64,000 nt of DNA. Source: Acidovorax sp. T1 (GTDB lineage: Bacteria; Pseudomonadota; Gammaproteobacteria; Burkholderiales; Burkholderiaceae_C). Below, in pieces: positions 7,565 through 17,004 of the stretch. Each line of letters starts with the position of its first letter. Position 1 is the first letter of the stretch. A program made the translations under genes and the position numbers. The stretch is from NCBI RefSeq assembly GCF_002176815.1, contig NZ_CP021648.1, positions 1,744,001 to 1,808,000 on the forward strand. The letters run 5' to 3'. The notes below the pieces were generated by a model that saw only the letters and a program-made list of their open reading frames with translations, had not been told where the DNA came from and did not search any database.

Positions 7565-9484
7565 ATGATTCACATCACGCTTCCCGACGGTTCACAGCGC
7601 GAGTTTCCGGGCCCCGTCACGGTGGCCGAAGTGGCAGCCTCCATTGGCTCGGGTCTGGCCAAAGCCGCATTGGCGGGGAAGATCGGAGACCAGATGGTAG
7701 ATACCAGCTACCAGATCACGGCTGACAGTCCGCTGTCCATCATTACCGCCAAGGATGCCGATGGTCTGGACGTGATCCGCCACTCCACCGCCCACTTGCT
7801 GGCCTATGCCGTCAAGGAACTGTTTCCAGATGCGCAGGTCACCATCGGTCCGGTGATCGAAAACGGCTTTTATTACGACTTTGCCTACAAGCGCCCCTTC
7901 ACGCCCGAAGACTTGGTTGCCATCGAAAAGCGCATGGCCGAACTGGCGGCCAAGGATGAGCCTGTGGTACGTCGCGTGTTGCCGCGTGATGAGGCAGTGG
8001 CGTACTTCAAGGGTCTGGGTGAGCACTACAAGGCAGAAATCATTGCCAGCATCCCCAGCAACGAAGACGTGAGCCTGTACCGCGAAGGCAATTTCGAAGA
8101 TCTGTGTCGCGGCCCGCATGTGCCCAGCACCGGCAAGCTCAAGTTCTTCAAGCTCATGAAGGTGGCGGGGGCCTACTGGCGTGGTGATCACCGCAACGAA
8201 ATGCTGCAGCGGGTCTATGGCACGGCCTGGGCCACCAAGGATGAATTGCAGCAGTATTTGACGATGCTGGAGGAGGCCGAAAAGCGCGACCACCGCAAGC
8301 TGGGGCGTGAGCTTGACTTGTTCCACATCGACGACCATGCGCCGGGCGTCGTGTTCTGGCATCCCAAGGGCTGGTCGGTGTGGCAGGAGGTAGAGCAGTA
8401 CATGCGCCGCGTCTACCGCGACAACGGCTACCAGGAGGTCAAGGGCCCGCAACTGCTTGACAAGACGCTGTGGGAGAAGACCGGTCACTGGGACAAATAC
8501 CGCGACAACATGTTCACGACCGAATCGGAAAAGCGCGACTATGCGCTCAAGCCGATGAACTGCCCCGGCCACATCCTGATCTTCAAGCAAGGTATCAAGA
8601 GCTACCGCGATCTGCCGCTGCGCTATGGTGAATTCGGCCAGTGCCACCGCAACGAGCCCACGGGCGGCTTGCACGGCATCATGCGTGTGCGCGGCTTCAC
8701 GCAGGATGACGGGCATATTTTCTGCACCGAAGACCAGATTCAGCCCGAGGTGCTGGCTTTCACGCGCCTGCTGCAAAAGGTCTACCAGGACTTCGGCTTT
8801 ACCGACATCATTTACAAGGTCGCTACGCGCCCCGAAGCGCGTATAGGCTCCGACGAGATTTGGGACAAGGCCGAGGCCGCGCTCATCGACAGCCTTGAGG
8901 CTTCTGGCTGTGAATACGTGCTTTCACCCGGTGAAGGCGCGTTCTATGGCCCCAAGATCGAGTACACGCTCAAGGACGCGATTGGCCGTCAGTGGCAGTG
9001 CGGCACCATCCAGGTGGACTTTTCCATGCCCGAGCGGCTGGATGCCGAGTATGTAGGGGAAGACGGCGCTCGCCATCGCCCCGTGATGCTGCACCGTGCC
9101 ATTGTGGGCAGTCTGGAGCGTTTCATCGGCATCCTGATCGAGCAGCATGCCGGCGCGTTGCCTGTCTGGCTGGCGCCGGTGCAGATTGCGGTGCTCAACA
9201 TCACCGATGCGCAGGGCGATTACTGTCGTGAAATGGCTGCAAAACTGCAAAAAGCACTGCCCCATCAAGACCTTAGGGTGGCGCTCGACCTGCGCAACGA
9301 GAAGATTACGTATAAAATACGCGAGCATTCGTTGCAAAAGCTGCCTTATATACTTGTCGCTGGTGACAAGGAGAAGGCAGCAGGTGCCGTCGCAGTGCGC
9401 GGCCGGGGCAATCGAGACCTCGGCGTGATGTCCGTTGAAGCGTTCGCAGAGTTGATCGCCCAGGACATCGCCTCCAAAGTGTGA
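7565..9484 (+). CDS. thrS: Threonyl-tRNA synthetase
   Basis: A 639-residue class II synthetase charging tRNA-Thr. Order of domains: TGS (1-62), second additional editing domain with HSTAHLL (about 73-79), catalytic core with zinc ligand Cys in MNCPGHI and motif 2 [12 protein letters not shown], then the anticodon-binding domain (about 535-639). Length matches E. coli ThrRS (642). It heads the conserved thrS-infC-rpmI-rplT-pheS-pheT-ihfA order. The leader ahead of it carries a Thr-rich mini-ORF and a terminator, which suggests transcription attenuation rather than the operator-loop autorepression known in E. coli. Confidence 0.98.
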   Translation: MIHITLPDGSQREFPGPVTVAEVAASIGSGLAKAALAGKIGDQMVDTSYQITADSPLSIITAKDADGLDVIRHSTAHLLAYAVKELFPDAQVTIGPVIENGFYYDFAYKRPFTPEDLVAIEKRMAELAAKDEPVVRRVLPRDEAVAYFKGLGEHYKAEIIASIPSNEDVSLYREGNFEDLCRGPHVPSTGKLKFFKLMKVAGAYWRGDHRNEMLQRVYGTAWATKDELQQYLTMLEEAEKRDHRKLGRELDLFHIDDHAPGVVFWHPKGWSVWQEVEQYMRRVYRDNGYQEVKGPQLLDKTLWEKTGHWDKYRDNMFTTESEKRDYALKPMNCPGHILIFKQGIKSYRDLPLRYGEFGQCHRNEPTGGLHGIMRVRGFTQDDGHIFCTEDQIQPEVLAFTRLLQKVYQDFGFTDIIYKVATRPEARIGSDEIWDKAEAALIDSLEASGCEYVLSPGEGAFYGPKIEYTLKDAIGRQWQCGTIQVDFSMPERLDAEYVGEDGARHRPVMLHRAIVGSLERFIGILIEQHAGALPVWLAPVQIAVLNITDAQGDYCREMAAKLQKALPHQDLRVALDLRNEKITYKIREHSLQKLPYILVAGDKEKAAGAVAVRGRGNRDLGVMSVEAFAELIAQDIASKV

Positions 9485-9556
9485 TTTTGATAGAAAACAT
9501 GCTCTGGCCCGCGCCCATTGTGCGGTGTTAGCTACTTATTTTGTAGCATTTTGATT
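9485..9556 (-). repeat. Diverged dispersed repeat copy between thrS and infC
   Basis: On the minus strand the sequence reads TGCTACAAAATAAGTAGCTA and ends near TCTATCAAAATC, matching the AT-rich outer hairpin and the tail of the repeat family; the GCGCTT core is degenerate. It fills the whole gap between thrS and the infC ribosome binding site. Confidence 0.45.
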
Positions 9557-9570
9557 CAAGGAAGATAGCC

Positions 9571-10170
9571 ATCGCTACTGAATTTCGTGATCGTCGCCAC
9601 CGTGAAGAGCGCAAGCACCGCCTGAACCGTGAAATCATGGCCCCCGAAGTCCGTCTTTCCGGGCCTGAGAATGAGCCTTTGGGAGTGGTGAGCTTGATGG
9701 AAGCCCTGCGCATGGCGGGCGAGTTGGATGTGGATCTGGTGGAAATCGCCGCGACGGCGAATCCGCCAGTGTGCCGCCTGATGGACTATGGCAAGTTCAA
9801 GTACCAGGAACAAAAGCGTGCTGCCGAAGCCAAGGCCAAGCAGACGGTCATCGAGATCAAGGAAGTCAAATTCCGTCCGGGTACGGACGATGGCGACTAC
9901 AACATCAAGATGCGCAACATTCGCCGTTTTTTGGCGGATGGAGACAAGTGCAAGATCACGCTGCGGTTTCGCGGCCGTGAAATTACGCACCAAGAACTCG
10001 GTTTGGCTTTGCTGAACCGGATTCGTGATGAGTTGGCTGACAGCATCATCATTGAGCAGTTTCCCAAGCTGGAAGGCCGCCAGATGATCATGATGATTGC
10101 CCCTGGCAAGAAGAAGCCTACAGCCAAGCCGGTGGCAGAAACTGCTTCAGTTTCCGGCACTTCGGCCTGA
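9571..10170 (+). CDS. infC: Translation initiation factor IF-3 (AUC start)
   Basis: A 199-residue IF-3, which binds the 30S subunit and rejects non-canonical start codons. I place the start at an ATC codon (9571): it has a perfect AAGGAAG six bases upstream, and the residues that follow ([21 protein letters not shown]) are family-like. The first ATG (9637) would delete this part and has no ribosome binding site. IF-3 genes commonly use rare AUU/AUC starts for autoregulation because IF-3 blocks them. N-domain ([38 protein letters not shown]), Lys-rich linker and C-domain (EIKEVKFRP..) are complete. Confidence 0.95.
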   Translation: MATEFRDRRHREERKHRLNREIMAPEVRLSGPENEPLGVVSLMEALRMAGELDVDLVEIAATANPPVCRLMDYGKFKYQEQKRAAEAKAKQTVIEIKEVKFRPGTDDGDYNIKMRNIRRFLADGDKCKITLRFRGREITHQELGLALLNRIRDELADSIIIEQFPKLEGRQMIMMIAPGKKKPTAKPVAETASVSGTSA

Positions 10171-10343
10171 GGTGGTTTTGAGAATTTGAACACTGCGTTC
10201 GCAAGAGTGCAGTGTTCGAGTCGGTGGTGCTTTGGCATCGTCGAGCGAAAGGCGAAAGCCTTTCGATAAAAGTGGCTCGGGGCCAACAAGTTTGCAGATC
10301 GGTTTGCAAACGCCTCACGAGCACAACGAAAAGGAGCATTCAC

Positions 10344-10547
10344 ATGCCCAAAATGAAGACCAAGAGCAGCGCGAAAAAACGTTTCCGCGTTCGTCCCGGT
10401 GGCACCGTCAAGCGCGGTCAAGCCTTCAAGCGTCACATCTTGACCAAGAAGACCACCAAGAACAAGCGCCATCTGCGTGGTGCAGTGAATGTGCATGAGA
10501 CCAATATGGGCTCGATCGCACAAATGCTGCCCAGCGCTGGCCTTTAA
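10344..10547 (+). CDS. rpmI: 50S ribosomal protein L35
   Basis: A 67-residue, strongly basic L35 ([17 protein letters not shown]..). The start at 10344 has AAGGAG seven bases upstream. The open frame extends 44 codons further 5' without family similarity. It lies between infC and rplT as in most bacteria; in E. coli L20 represses translation of this gene. Confidence 0.97.
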   Translation: MPKMKTKSSAKKRFRVRPGGTVKRGQAFKRHILTKKTTKNKRHLRGAVNVHETNMGSIAQMLPSAGL

Positions 10548-10572
10548 TAACTGACGAACAAGGAGTACATAC

Positions 10573-10932
10573 ATGCCTCGCGTCAAACGTGGTGTAACGG
10601 CCCGTGCCCGTCACAAGAAAGTTCTCGCCCTTGCAAAGGGTTTCCGTGGTCGCCGCGGTAACGTCTTCCGTATCGCCAAACAGGCGGTAATGAAGGCTGG
10701 GCAATATGCCTACCGTGACCGCCGCACCAAGAAGCGCGTGTTCCGCCAGTTGTGGATCGCCCGTATCAACGCCGCTGCCCGTGAACTGGGCCTGACCTAC
10801 AGCCAGTTCGCCAACGGCCTGAAGAAGGCATCCATCGAGATCGACCGCAAGATGCTGGCCGACCTCGCCGTGCACGACAAGGCTGCCTTTGGCAGCATCG
10901 TGGAACAAGTCAAGGCCAAGCTGGCTGCTTGA
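10573..10932 (+). CDS. rplT: 50S ribosomal protein L20
   Basis: A 119-residue L20 ([32 protein letters not shown].. split here only for length), with the basic N-terminal extension needed for 50S assembly and the globular C-terminal part ending [16 protein letters not shown] lies upstream of the ATG, and it starts 25 bases after rpmI. L20 of many bacteria binds its own leader mRNA to repress rpmI-rplT. Confidence 0.97.
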   Translation: MPRVKRGVTARARHKKVLALAKGFRGRRGNVFRIAKQAVMKAGQYAYRDRRTKKRVFRQLWIARINAAARELGLTYSQFANGLKKASIEIDRKMLADLAVHDKAAFGSIVEQVKAKLAA

Positions 10933-10951
10933 GTTCACGATGAGTGGCTAT

Positions 10952-11013
10952 CGTTTTGATAGCTGCTTGCGCAATAACAGCAAGGGCTAGGGCTTGAAAA
11001 GGCACTAGCCCTT
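10952..11013 (+). repeat. Dispersed repeat copy / hairpin between rplT and pheS
   Basis: Starts with TTTTGATAGCTGCTTGCGC, like other family members, and ends in a strong 9-base stem AAGGGCTAG / CTAGCCCTT (10982-10990 and 11005-11013). Lacking a long T-run, the hairpin may only attenuate or stabilise the mRNA between the ribosomal-protein genes and pheS. Confidence 0.6.
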
Positions 11014-11033
11014 GTTCATTTTCAAGAGTCGAT

Positions 11034-12086
11034 ATGAACGAGTTGGATTCCCTGGTCGAGAGCGCGACGCAACTGTTTGCCCAAAGCGCCACCCCTGCTG
11101 ACCTCGAAAACGCCAAGGCGCAGTTTTTGGGCAAGTCGGGCCGCGTGACCGAGCTCATGAAGGGCATGGCGCAGCTGTCCGTCGAGGAGAAAAAGTCTCG
11201 CGGTGCGGCCATCAACGTGGCCAAGCAGGCCATCGAGGCAGCTCTCACTGCGCGCCGCCAGGCATTGGCCGACGCCGAACTGCAGGTGCAGCTCAAGGCC
11301 GAAGCGCTGGACGTGAGCCTGCCAGGCCGCCAGCGCGGGCAGGGTGGTCTGCACCCGGTATCGCTCACGCTCGAACGCATCCAGGGTATCTTCGGCTCCA
11401 TGGGTTTCGACGTGGCCGAAGGCCCCGAGATCGAAACCGACTGGTTTAACTTCACCGCACTGAACACGCCGGAAGACCATCCCGCGCGTTCCATGCACGA
11501 CACCTTCTATGTCGAGGGCGGCACCCCCGGCGCCCCCAACCTGCTGCGCACCCACACCAGCCCGGTGCAGGTGCGCCACGCGGTCCAGCACGTCAAGACC
11601 CACCGTGCACTGTTGGATGCCGGCCAGCCCATGCCCGAGATTCGCGTCATCGTGCCGGGTCGCACCTACCGCGTGGACAGCGATGCCACGCATTCGCCCA
11701 TGTTCCACCAGTGCGAAGGCCTGTGGATTGGTGAGAACGTGAGCTTCAAGGACCTGAAGGTCATCTTCACGGCCTTCTGCCGCACCTTCTTTGAAAGCGA
11801 CGACCTCGTGCTGCGCTTTCGTCCCAGCTTCTTCCCGTTCACCGAGCCCAGCGCCGAGATCGACATCCAGTTCCAGGCGGGCCCATTGGCTGGCCGCTGG
11901 CTCGAAGTGGCTGGCTCGGGCCAGGTGCACCCCAACGTGGTGCGCAACATGGGGCTCGACCCCGAGAAGTACATCGGCTTTGCCTTCGGCATGGGGCCTG
12001 ACCGGCTGACCATGCTGCGCTATGGCGTGAACGACCTGCGCCTGTTCTTCGACGGCGATATCCGCTTTCTGTCGCAGTTCCAATAA
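11034..12086 (+). CDS. pheS: Phenylalanyl-tRNA synthetase alpha subunit
   Basis: A 350-residue class II catalytic subunit of PheRS (alpha2-beta2), charging tRNA-Phe. The N-terminal coiled coil (about 1-85) binds tRNA. Catalytic motifs include [34 protein letters not shown] (motif 2 region) and the C-terminal [13 protein letters not shown] (motif 3). Length is normal. It is paired with pheT downstream; the gap between them is a long hairpin derived from the repeat family. Confidence 0.98.
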   Translation: MNELDSLVESATQLFAQSATPADLENAKAQFLGKSGRVTELMKGMAQLSVEEKKSRGAAINVAKQAIEAALTARRQALADAELQVQLKAEALDVSLPGRQRGQGGLHPVSLTLERIQGIFGSMGFDVAEGPEIETDWFNFTALNTPEDHPARSMHDTFYVEGGTPGAPNLLRTHTSPVQVRHAVQHVKTHRALLDAGQPMPEIRVIVPGRTYRVDSDATHSPMFHQCEGLWIGENVSFKDLKVIFTAFCRTFFESDDLVLRFRPSFFPFTEPSAEIDIQFQAGPLAGRWLEVAGSGQVHPNVVRNMGLDPEKYIGFAFGMGPDRLTMLRYGVNDLRLFFDGDIRFLSQFQ

Positions 12087-12088
12087 TG

Positions 12089-12184
12089 CAAAAAAGTGAG
12101 CTGCTCGCGCTTTATTTCATTGGGTTTCAGAATGATTTAAGCCTGAAACCAATATTTGACAAGCGCAAGTAGCTGCTTTTTTTA
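12089..12184. repeat. Expanded palindromic repeat copy between pheS and pheT
   Basis: Outer arms AAAAAAG..AGCTGCTCGCGCTT (from 12090) and AAGCGCAAGTAGCTGCTTTTTT (12161-12182), inner arms ATTGGGTTTCAG (12119-12130) and CTGAAACCAAT (12143-12153). The whole 96 bases can fold as one hairpin. The outer halves match the repeat family; the loop carries an extra nested inverted repeat. Confidence 0.65.
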
Positions 12185-12211
12185 TAGCAAACGCCAAAGA
12201 ATCTCTCCACT

Positions 12212-14659
12212 ATGCAATTCCCCGAGTCCTGGTTGCGCGAATTCTGCAACCCACCGCTGACCACCCAAGAACTGGCCGACACCCTCACCATGGCGGGCCT
12301 GGAAGTCGAAGAGCTGCGCCCCGTGGCGCCGCCGTTCACCAAGATCGTGGTGGGCGAAATCAAGGAGGCCGTGCAGCACCCCGACGCCGACCGTCTGCGT
12401 GTGTGCCAAGTGGACGTGGGGCAGGGCGCCCTGCTCAACATCGTCTGTGGCGCACCCAATGCCCGCGTGGGCATCAAGGTGCCTTGCGCGTTGGTGGGCG
12501 CCGAGCTGCCGCCTGGCGATGACGGCAAGCCTTTCCTGATCAAGGTGGGCAAGCTGCGCGGCGTGGAGAGCCAGGGCATGCTGTGTTCTGCCCGTGAGCT
12601 CAAGCTGTCGGAAGACCATGGCGGCCTGCTGGAGCTGGATACCTCCGCGCCCGTGGGCCAGGACATTCGTGTGCATCTGAACCTGGATGACACGCTGTTC
12701 ACCCTGAAGCTGACGCCCAATCTGGCGCATTGCCTGAGCGTGTATGGCATCGCGCGCGAAGTGTCCGCCCTCACAGGCGTGCCGCTGCAGCAGCCGTCGT
12801 TCCCCGCAGTGGCCGCCAAGTTGGCCGACAAACTGCCCGTGAAGGTGAGCGCGCCCGACCTGTGTGGCCGCTTCTCCGGCCGCATCGTGCGCAACGTGAA
12901 CACACGCGCTGCCACGCCGCCATGGATGCTGGACCGCCTGGCCCGCTGCGGCCAGCGTGGCGTGTCGCCGCTGGTGGACATCTCGAACTATGTGATGTTC
13001 GAATTGGGCCGCCCGTCGCACATTTTTGACCTGGACAAGATCCACGGCGGCTTGCATGTGCGCTGGGGCAAGCCGGGTGAGCAGCTCAAGCTGCTCAATG
13101 GCAACACGATCACCGTGGACGACAAGGTGGGTGTGATCGCCGACGACAACCAGGTTGAATCGCTGGCCGGCATCATGGGTGGTGACGCGACCGCGGTGTC
13201 CGACGACACGAAGCACATCTACATCGAGGCCGCGTTCTGGTGGCCCAAGGCAGTGGCAGGCCGCTCGCGCCGCTTCAACTTCTCGACCGATGCCGGTCAC
13301 CGCTTCGAGCGCGGCGTGGACCCGAGCCTGACTGTGGAGCACATCGAGCGCATCACCCAACTCGTCATCGATATCTGCGGTACGCCCGAGACGGTGTGCG
13401 GCCCCATGGATGACCAGGCGATGAACCTGCCTGTGCCGCAGCCCGTCACGCTGCGTGTGGCGCGTGCCGCTAAGGTTATCGGCATGCCGCTGACGCCAGC
13501 CCAGTGTGCCGATGCGTTGCAGCGCCTGGGACTGCCCGTGGTGCAGGGCGAGGGCACACTCACGGTCACGCCCCCCGCATACCGTTTCGATATCACCATC
13601 GAGGAAGACCTGATCGAAGAAGTTGCGCGCATGGTGGGCTATAACAACCTGCCCACCACGCCGCCGCTGGCGCCCATCACGCCCAAGCTGGCTCCCGAGG
13701 CCACGCGCAGCCCGTTTGCCGTGCGCCGCTCGCTGGCGGGCCTGGGCTACCAGGAGACGATCAACTTCAGCTTTGTGGAAGAGCGCTGGGAACATGAGCT
13801 GGCAGCCAATGTGCAGCCCATCAAGCTGCTCAACCCCATTGCAAGCCAGATGAGCGTCATGCGCTCTACGCTATTGGGTTCTCTGCTACAAGTTTTGAAG
13901 TTCAACCTGGACCGCAAGGCCCAGCGCGTGCGCGTGTTCGAACTGGGCCGCGTGTTCCTGCGCGACGCCAGCGTGCGCAACACCGACACCACGGTGGAAG
14001 GTTTCCTCCAGCCTATGCGTGTTGCCGGTCTGGCCTACGGCCCCAACGACATGCTGCAATGGGGCCGCAAGGAGCAGGCCATTGATTTTTTCGACGTGAA
14101 GGGCGATGTGCAAGCGCTGCTGGCGCCCTTGCGCGCCACGTTCGAGCCTGGCACCCACCCCGCGATGCACCCCGGCCGCTGCGCACGCGTGCTGGTGGAC
14201 GGCCGCGCCATCGGTTTTGTGGGCGAGCTGCATCCGCAGTGGCGCCAGTCGTGGGATCTGCCCCAGGCGCCGGTGATGTTCGAGCTGGAGCTTGACGCGG
14301 TGCTGCAGCGCGTGGTGCCCCAGTTCCAGCCGGTCGCCAAGCACCAGGCGGTCGAGCGCGATCTGGCGGTGGTGGTGGCCGAGCGCGTGACGCATACCGA
14401 GGTGATGGATGCCATCGCGGCGGCTGTGCCCGGCACCATGCTGCGTTCCGCCGTGCTGTTTGACGTGTACCGACCCAAGCCCTTGCGCGCTGGCGAAGTT
14501 GCGCCCGCCGGCGGACTGGCTGCCGGCGAGAAGAGTCTGGCGGTGCGCCTGACGCTGGGGCGTGCCGAGGCAACGCTGACGGAAGCCGAGATCGATACTG
14601 CGGTGCAGGCTGTTGTGGCCCAATTGGTTGCCCGCACCGGTGGACGGTTGCGTGTTTGA
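12212..14659 (+). CDS. pheT: Phenylalanyl-tRNA synthetase beta subunit
   Basis: An 815-residue PheRS beta subunit. Domains in order: B1/tRNA-binding OB fold (about 40-150, VGEIKEAVQHPDADRLRVCQVD, GMLCSARELKLSEDHGGLLEL), B3/B4 editing (about 215-390, with the RFNFSTDAGHRFERGVDP tract), B5 (about 405-475), catalytic-like core, and C-terminal ferredoxin-like anticodon domain (FQPVAKHQAVERDLAVVV..). Length is usual. Its start has only a weak purine stretch upstream, so translation may depend on coupling or mRNA structure from the long pheS-pheT hairpin. Confidence 0.98.
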   Translation: MQFPESWLREFCNPPLTTQELADTLTMAGLEVEELRPVAPPFTKIVVGEIKEAVQHPDADRLRVCQVDVGQGALLNIVCGAPNARVGIKVPCALVGAELPPGDDGKPFLIKVGKLRGVESQGMLCSARELKLSEDHGGLLELDTSAPVGQDIRVHLNLDDTLFTLKLTPNLAHCLSVYGIAREVSALTGVPLQQPSFPAVAAKLADKLPVKVSAPDLCGRFSGRIVRNVNTRAATPPWMLDRLARCGQRGVSPLVDISNYVMFELGRPSHIFDLDKIHGGLHVRWGKPGEQLKLLNGNTITVDDKVGVIADDNQVESLAGIMGGDATAVSDDTKHIYIEAAFWWPKAVAGRSRRFNFSTDAGHRFERGVDPSLTVEHIERITQLVIDICGTPETVCGPMDDQAMNLPVPQPVTLRVARAAKVIGMPLTPAQCADALQRLGLPVVQGEGTLTVTPPAYRFDITIEEDLIEEVARMVGYNNLPTTPPLAPITPKLAPEATRSPFAVRRSLAGLGYQETINFSFVEERWEHELAANVQPIKLLNPIASQMSVMRSTLLGSLLQVLKFNLDRKAQRVRVFELGRVFLRDASVRNTDTTVEGFLQPMRVAGLAYGPNDMLQWGRKEQAIDFFDVKGDVQALLAPLRATFEPGTHPAMHPGRCARVLVDGRAIGFVGELHPQWRQSWDLPQAPVMFELELDAVLQRVVPQFQPVAKHQAVERDLAVVVAERVTHTEVMDAIAAAVPGTMLRSAVLFDVYRPKPLRAGEVAPAGGLAAGEKSLAVRLTLGRAEATLTEAEIDTAVQAVVAQLVARTGGRLRV

Positions 14660-14680
14660 TGTAGAACCGGGAGCGCCTAC

Positions 14681-15025
14681 GTGATTGAATTTGCGGTAGA
14701 AAGTATCGAAACCCCTGCGCTGACCAAGGCGCAACTGGCCGACCTGCTGTTCGATCAGATCGGGTTGAACAAGCGCGAGTCCAAGGACATGATCGACGCT
14801 TTCTTTGACCTGATTGCGCAACGCCTGGTGGACGGCAAGGACGTCAAGCTTTCGGGTTTTGGCAACTTCCAGATCCGGACCAAGGCGCCGCGACCGGGCC
14901 GAAACCCGCGCACCGGTGAAGCCATTCCCATCCAGGCGCGCAGGGTGGTGACTTTTCATGCCAGCAGCAAACTCAAGGAGCAAATCCAGTCTGCTGCTTC
15001 GGTTCCGGCTTTGGCTTTGGTGTGA
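14681..15025 (+). CDS. ihfA: Integration host factor subunit alpha
   Basis: A 114-residue DNA-bending protein of the HU/IHF family. The central part ([32 protein letters not shown]) and the DNA-intercalating arm ([26 protein letters not shown]) are diagnostic of IHF-alpha. The start is a GTG at 14681 with GGGAG seven bases upstream. The position directly after pheT is conserved across proteobacteria. It forms a heterodimer with IhfB. Confidence 0.95.
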   Translation: MIEFAVESIETPALTKAQLADLLFDQIGLNKRESKDMIDAFFDLIAQRLVDGKDVKLSGFGNFQIRTKAPRPGRNPRTGEAIPIQARRVVTFHASSKLKEQIQSAASVPALALV

Positions 15026-15120
15026 GTTTTGATCCAACTGGCAACTGAATTGCCAATGCGGTCTGGCGTTTACAGGGCGTCTGCAGTACGCTAGTCAGCT
15101 TTTCGTCCGAATCACCACCC

Positions 15121-15552
15121 ATGGGCACCCAGCTTCCATCCATTCCCGCCAAGCGGTACTTCACGATTGGTGAAGTTGCGGAGTTGTGTGGCGTCAAGCC
15201 ACATGTCCTGCGCTATTGGGAGCAGGAATTCACCCAGTTGCGGCCCATGAAACGGCGAGGCAACCGCCGGTATTACCAGCACCACGAGGTGCTGATGATC
15301 CGACGCATCCGCGACTTGCTGTACGACCAGGGCTTCACCATCAGCGGGGCGCGCAATCGCTTGCAGGATCCAGTGCCTTCCGCGCACGATGAAGCGCCGC
15401 TGCCACCGGTGTTGATGTCGGAATTGGTGTCCATGCGCACGGGCGCAGACATCGCCCAAGGCGCGGGCACTGATGTGCTTGGCGGTTTGTTCGACAGCAA
15501 TGCGGTGCGCCAGGAATTATTTGAAATTCGTGCATTGCTTTCCCTGAACTGA
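15121..15552 (+). CDS. MerR-family transcriptional regulator
   Basis: A 143-residue regulator with an N-terminal MerR helix-turn-helix (YFTIGEVAELCGVKPHVLRYWEQEF, split across the usual wing residues RRGNRRYYQHHEV) and a short C-terminal dimerisation part. The effector domain lacks the cysteines of metal sensors. This gene regularly follows ihfA in proteobacteria, but its target is generally unknown. It is followed at 31 bases by tRNA-Pro. Confidence 0.9.
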   Translation: MGTQLPSIPAKRYFTIGEVAELCGVKPHVLRYWEQEFTQLRPMKRRGNRRYYQHHEVLMIRRIRDLLYDQGFTISGARNRLQDPVPSAHDEAPLPPVLMSELVSMRTGADIAQGAGTDVLGGLFDSNAVRQELFEIRALLSLN

Positions 15553-15582
15553 AGAATTTTCTGTATATAATTTAAGTCTTGT

Positions 15583-15659
15583 CGGCGTGTAGCGCAGCCA
15601 GGTAGCGCACTTGCATGGGGTGCAAGGGGTCGCGAGTTCGAATCCCGCCACGCCGACCA
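15583..15659 (+). tRNA. tRNA-Pro (anticodon GGG)
   Basis: A 77-base cloverleaf: acceptor arms CGGCGTG (15583-15589) and CACGCCG (15649-15655), encoded CCA end (15657-15659), anticodon stem CTTGC/GCAAG with loop ATGGGGT giving GGG, T-arm with GTTCGAATC. It reads proline CCC/CCU codons. Confidence 0.95.
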
Positions 15660-15667
15660 TTGATAGC

Positions 15668-15701
15668 AAAAGCCCAGAGCCGAAAGGTTCTGGGCTTTTT
15701 T
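15668..15701 (+). terminator. Intrinsic terminator after tRNA-Pro
   Basis: Stem AAAAGCCCAGA / TCTGGGCTTTT with a 10-base loop and six T; directly behind the tRNA. Confidence 0.9.
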
Positions 15702-15702
15702 G

Positions 15703-16131
15703 CTTTGTGCCAGGGATGGGCACACAAAGCAGGTGCGCCGGGCCACGCGCTGCTCACGGTGAGCGTGATGACGCACCAGCGCATGTGCGCTGCCAGATGC
15801 GGAATGCGGAATGCAAGCGGAGAGCTTGAATCGTGAGCCCATGCGTTGATAACGACGAAATCGCAGCTGTGTTGCGTGGGCATGAAGACTACGCCGCTGG
15901 CAAGGCTCAATGCACGTGCACGTGCACGTGCATGTGCATGTGCATGCGCATGTAGAACGCTGACGTGGGCACAAGCGATAAAACCTGGTGCGATTGAACT
16001 GGCAGGCGGCCTGTGAACGGTTCAAGGCCAACCGCACCACCCTTGATACCCGGTACCTGCAAGCTCAAGCGAGCTTCGAGCAGCAGGTTTTCTGATGAGG
16101 GTGTCGGGTGGCTATTTGCACGCCACTGTGG
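15703..16131. other. Gene-free stretch after tRNA-Pro
   Basis: Over 400 bases with no coding sequence I can support on either strand. Apart from the TGCACG/TGCATG microsatellite at 15911-15952 I see no structure. It is the 3' side of the minus-strand ttr operon. Confidence 0.5.
15911..15952. repeat. Alternating purine-pyrimidine hexamer microsatellite
   Basis: About seven hexamer units, TGCACG changing to TGCATG, giving 42 bases of strictly alternating pyrimidine-purine sequence. Such tracts can adopt Z-DNA and are prone to length change. Confidence 0.8.
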
Positions 16132-16989
16132 TCATTTGGCGGGACTCGCGGGACTCGCGGGAATCATGGGAATCATGGGGCTGGAGATCAGCGCCAGGTT
16201 GTCTGCCAGCGTTGCGGCAGACAGCTCACCCGCGCGCACTGCGGCCAATCGGCCCTGGCCGTCATAGAACAGCGTTGTGGGCAGGGCCTTGTAGCCCAGG
16301 CTGCTGCCCAGCTGGGAGGCTTGGTCCAGCACCACATCGGCATGCGGCAAGCCATGCTGGGTGGCAAAGCGTGAGACGACATCGGGCGCCTCGCCTTGGT
16401 TGACCCACAGGAAGCGGATTTGTGGCTTTGCATTGCGCGCTTGCAGCAGCACCGGCATCTCGCGCCTGCAGGGCGGGCACCAGCTGGCCCATAGATTCAC
16501 CACCACGGGTTGGCCGCGCAGATCTGGCAGTGAGACGGTGCGCGCATCCAGTGCCACGCCGTGCCAGGGTGGCAGGTCTGCCACGCGTGGTGGGGCCGTG
16601 GCGTGCAGCAGCGCCAGGCCCGCCAGCCAGACGGCAGTGAACGTGGCCAGACCTGCCGTTGCAGGCCGGCGCCAGGGGCTGCGCCGCAACCACAACACGG
16701 TGCAGTAGAGCAGGGCGGCACCCAGGCCGGCCCAGGGTTCCCAGCCACCGTCGCGGATGTTGATGATCGACCAGGGTGCAGCGACATATTCATCGGTGTA
16801 GCGCAGCACAAAGCCCAGGCGCGCTGCCAGCAGCGCCACAAGAGCCATTCGCCAGCCGTGCGGGCCGGGCGCAAGGCCCCGGCGCACGGACAGGCGTTCA
16901 TGCACCCAGACGCCCAGTTGCCAGCCGGCCAGCATGATGAGCAGTGCCCAGGGCAGCACCAGCGGGCCTAAATGCAGCATGCGTTCCAT
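16132..16989 (-). CDS. Membrane-anchored TlpA-like thiol-disulfide oxidoreductase with Lgt-like N-terminus
   Basis: A 285-residue two-part protein. Residues 1-130 hold about four hydrophobic helices; the segment LLAARLGFVLRYTDEY.. followed by INIRDGGWEPWAGLGAALL resembles part of prolipoprotein diacylglyceryl transferase (Lgt) but lacks its HGG motif, so it is probably just an anchor. Residues 135-270 are a periplasmic thioredoxin fold with WCPPC at 170-174 and a cis-Pro loop LPTTLF. It likely reduces or rearranges periplasmic disulfides. It starts 15 bases after the histidine kinase gene, so it belongs to the ttr operon. The C-terminal tail (PMIPMIPASPASPAK) is encoded by a 9-bp tandem repeat. 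Confidence 0.82.
   Translation of the reverse strand: MERMLHLGPLVLPWALLIMLAGWQLGVWVHERLSVRRGLAPGPHGWRMALVALLAARLGFVLRYTDEYVAAPWSIINIRDGGWEPWAGLGAALLYCTVLWLRRSPWRRPATAGLATFTAVWLAGLALLHATAPPRVADLPPWHGVALDARTVSLPDLRGQPVVVNLWASWCPPCRREMPVLLQARNAKPQIRFLWVNQGEAPDVVSRFATQHGLPHADVVLDQASQLGSSLGYKALPTTLFYDGQGRLAAVRAGELSAATLADNLALISSPMIPMIPASPASPAK
16142..16177. repeat. 9-bp tandem repeat at the 3' end of the TlpA-like gene
   Basis: Four 9-base units: GGACTCGCG twice, then GGAATCATG twice. They encode the Pro-Ser-Ala / Pro-Ile-Met C-terminal tail. A similar 9-mer array occurs at 60130-60165. Confidence 0.75.
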
Positions 16990-17004
16990 GGTCGTCAGTC
17001 CTTT

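Noticed and set aside
7592..8776. 394-codon ORF antisense to thrS
   Set aside because: Shadow frame; thrS motifs on the plus strand are complete.
10940..10990. Mini-ORF of 16 codons before pheS, as possible Phe leader peptide
   Set aside because: It contains a single Phe codon, no convincing ribosome binding site, and lies in a repeat copy; the following hairpin lacks a T-run.
15911..15952. Repeat array as possible CRISPR
   Set aside because: The unit is six bases without spacers; it is a microsatellite.
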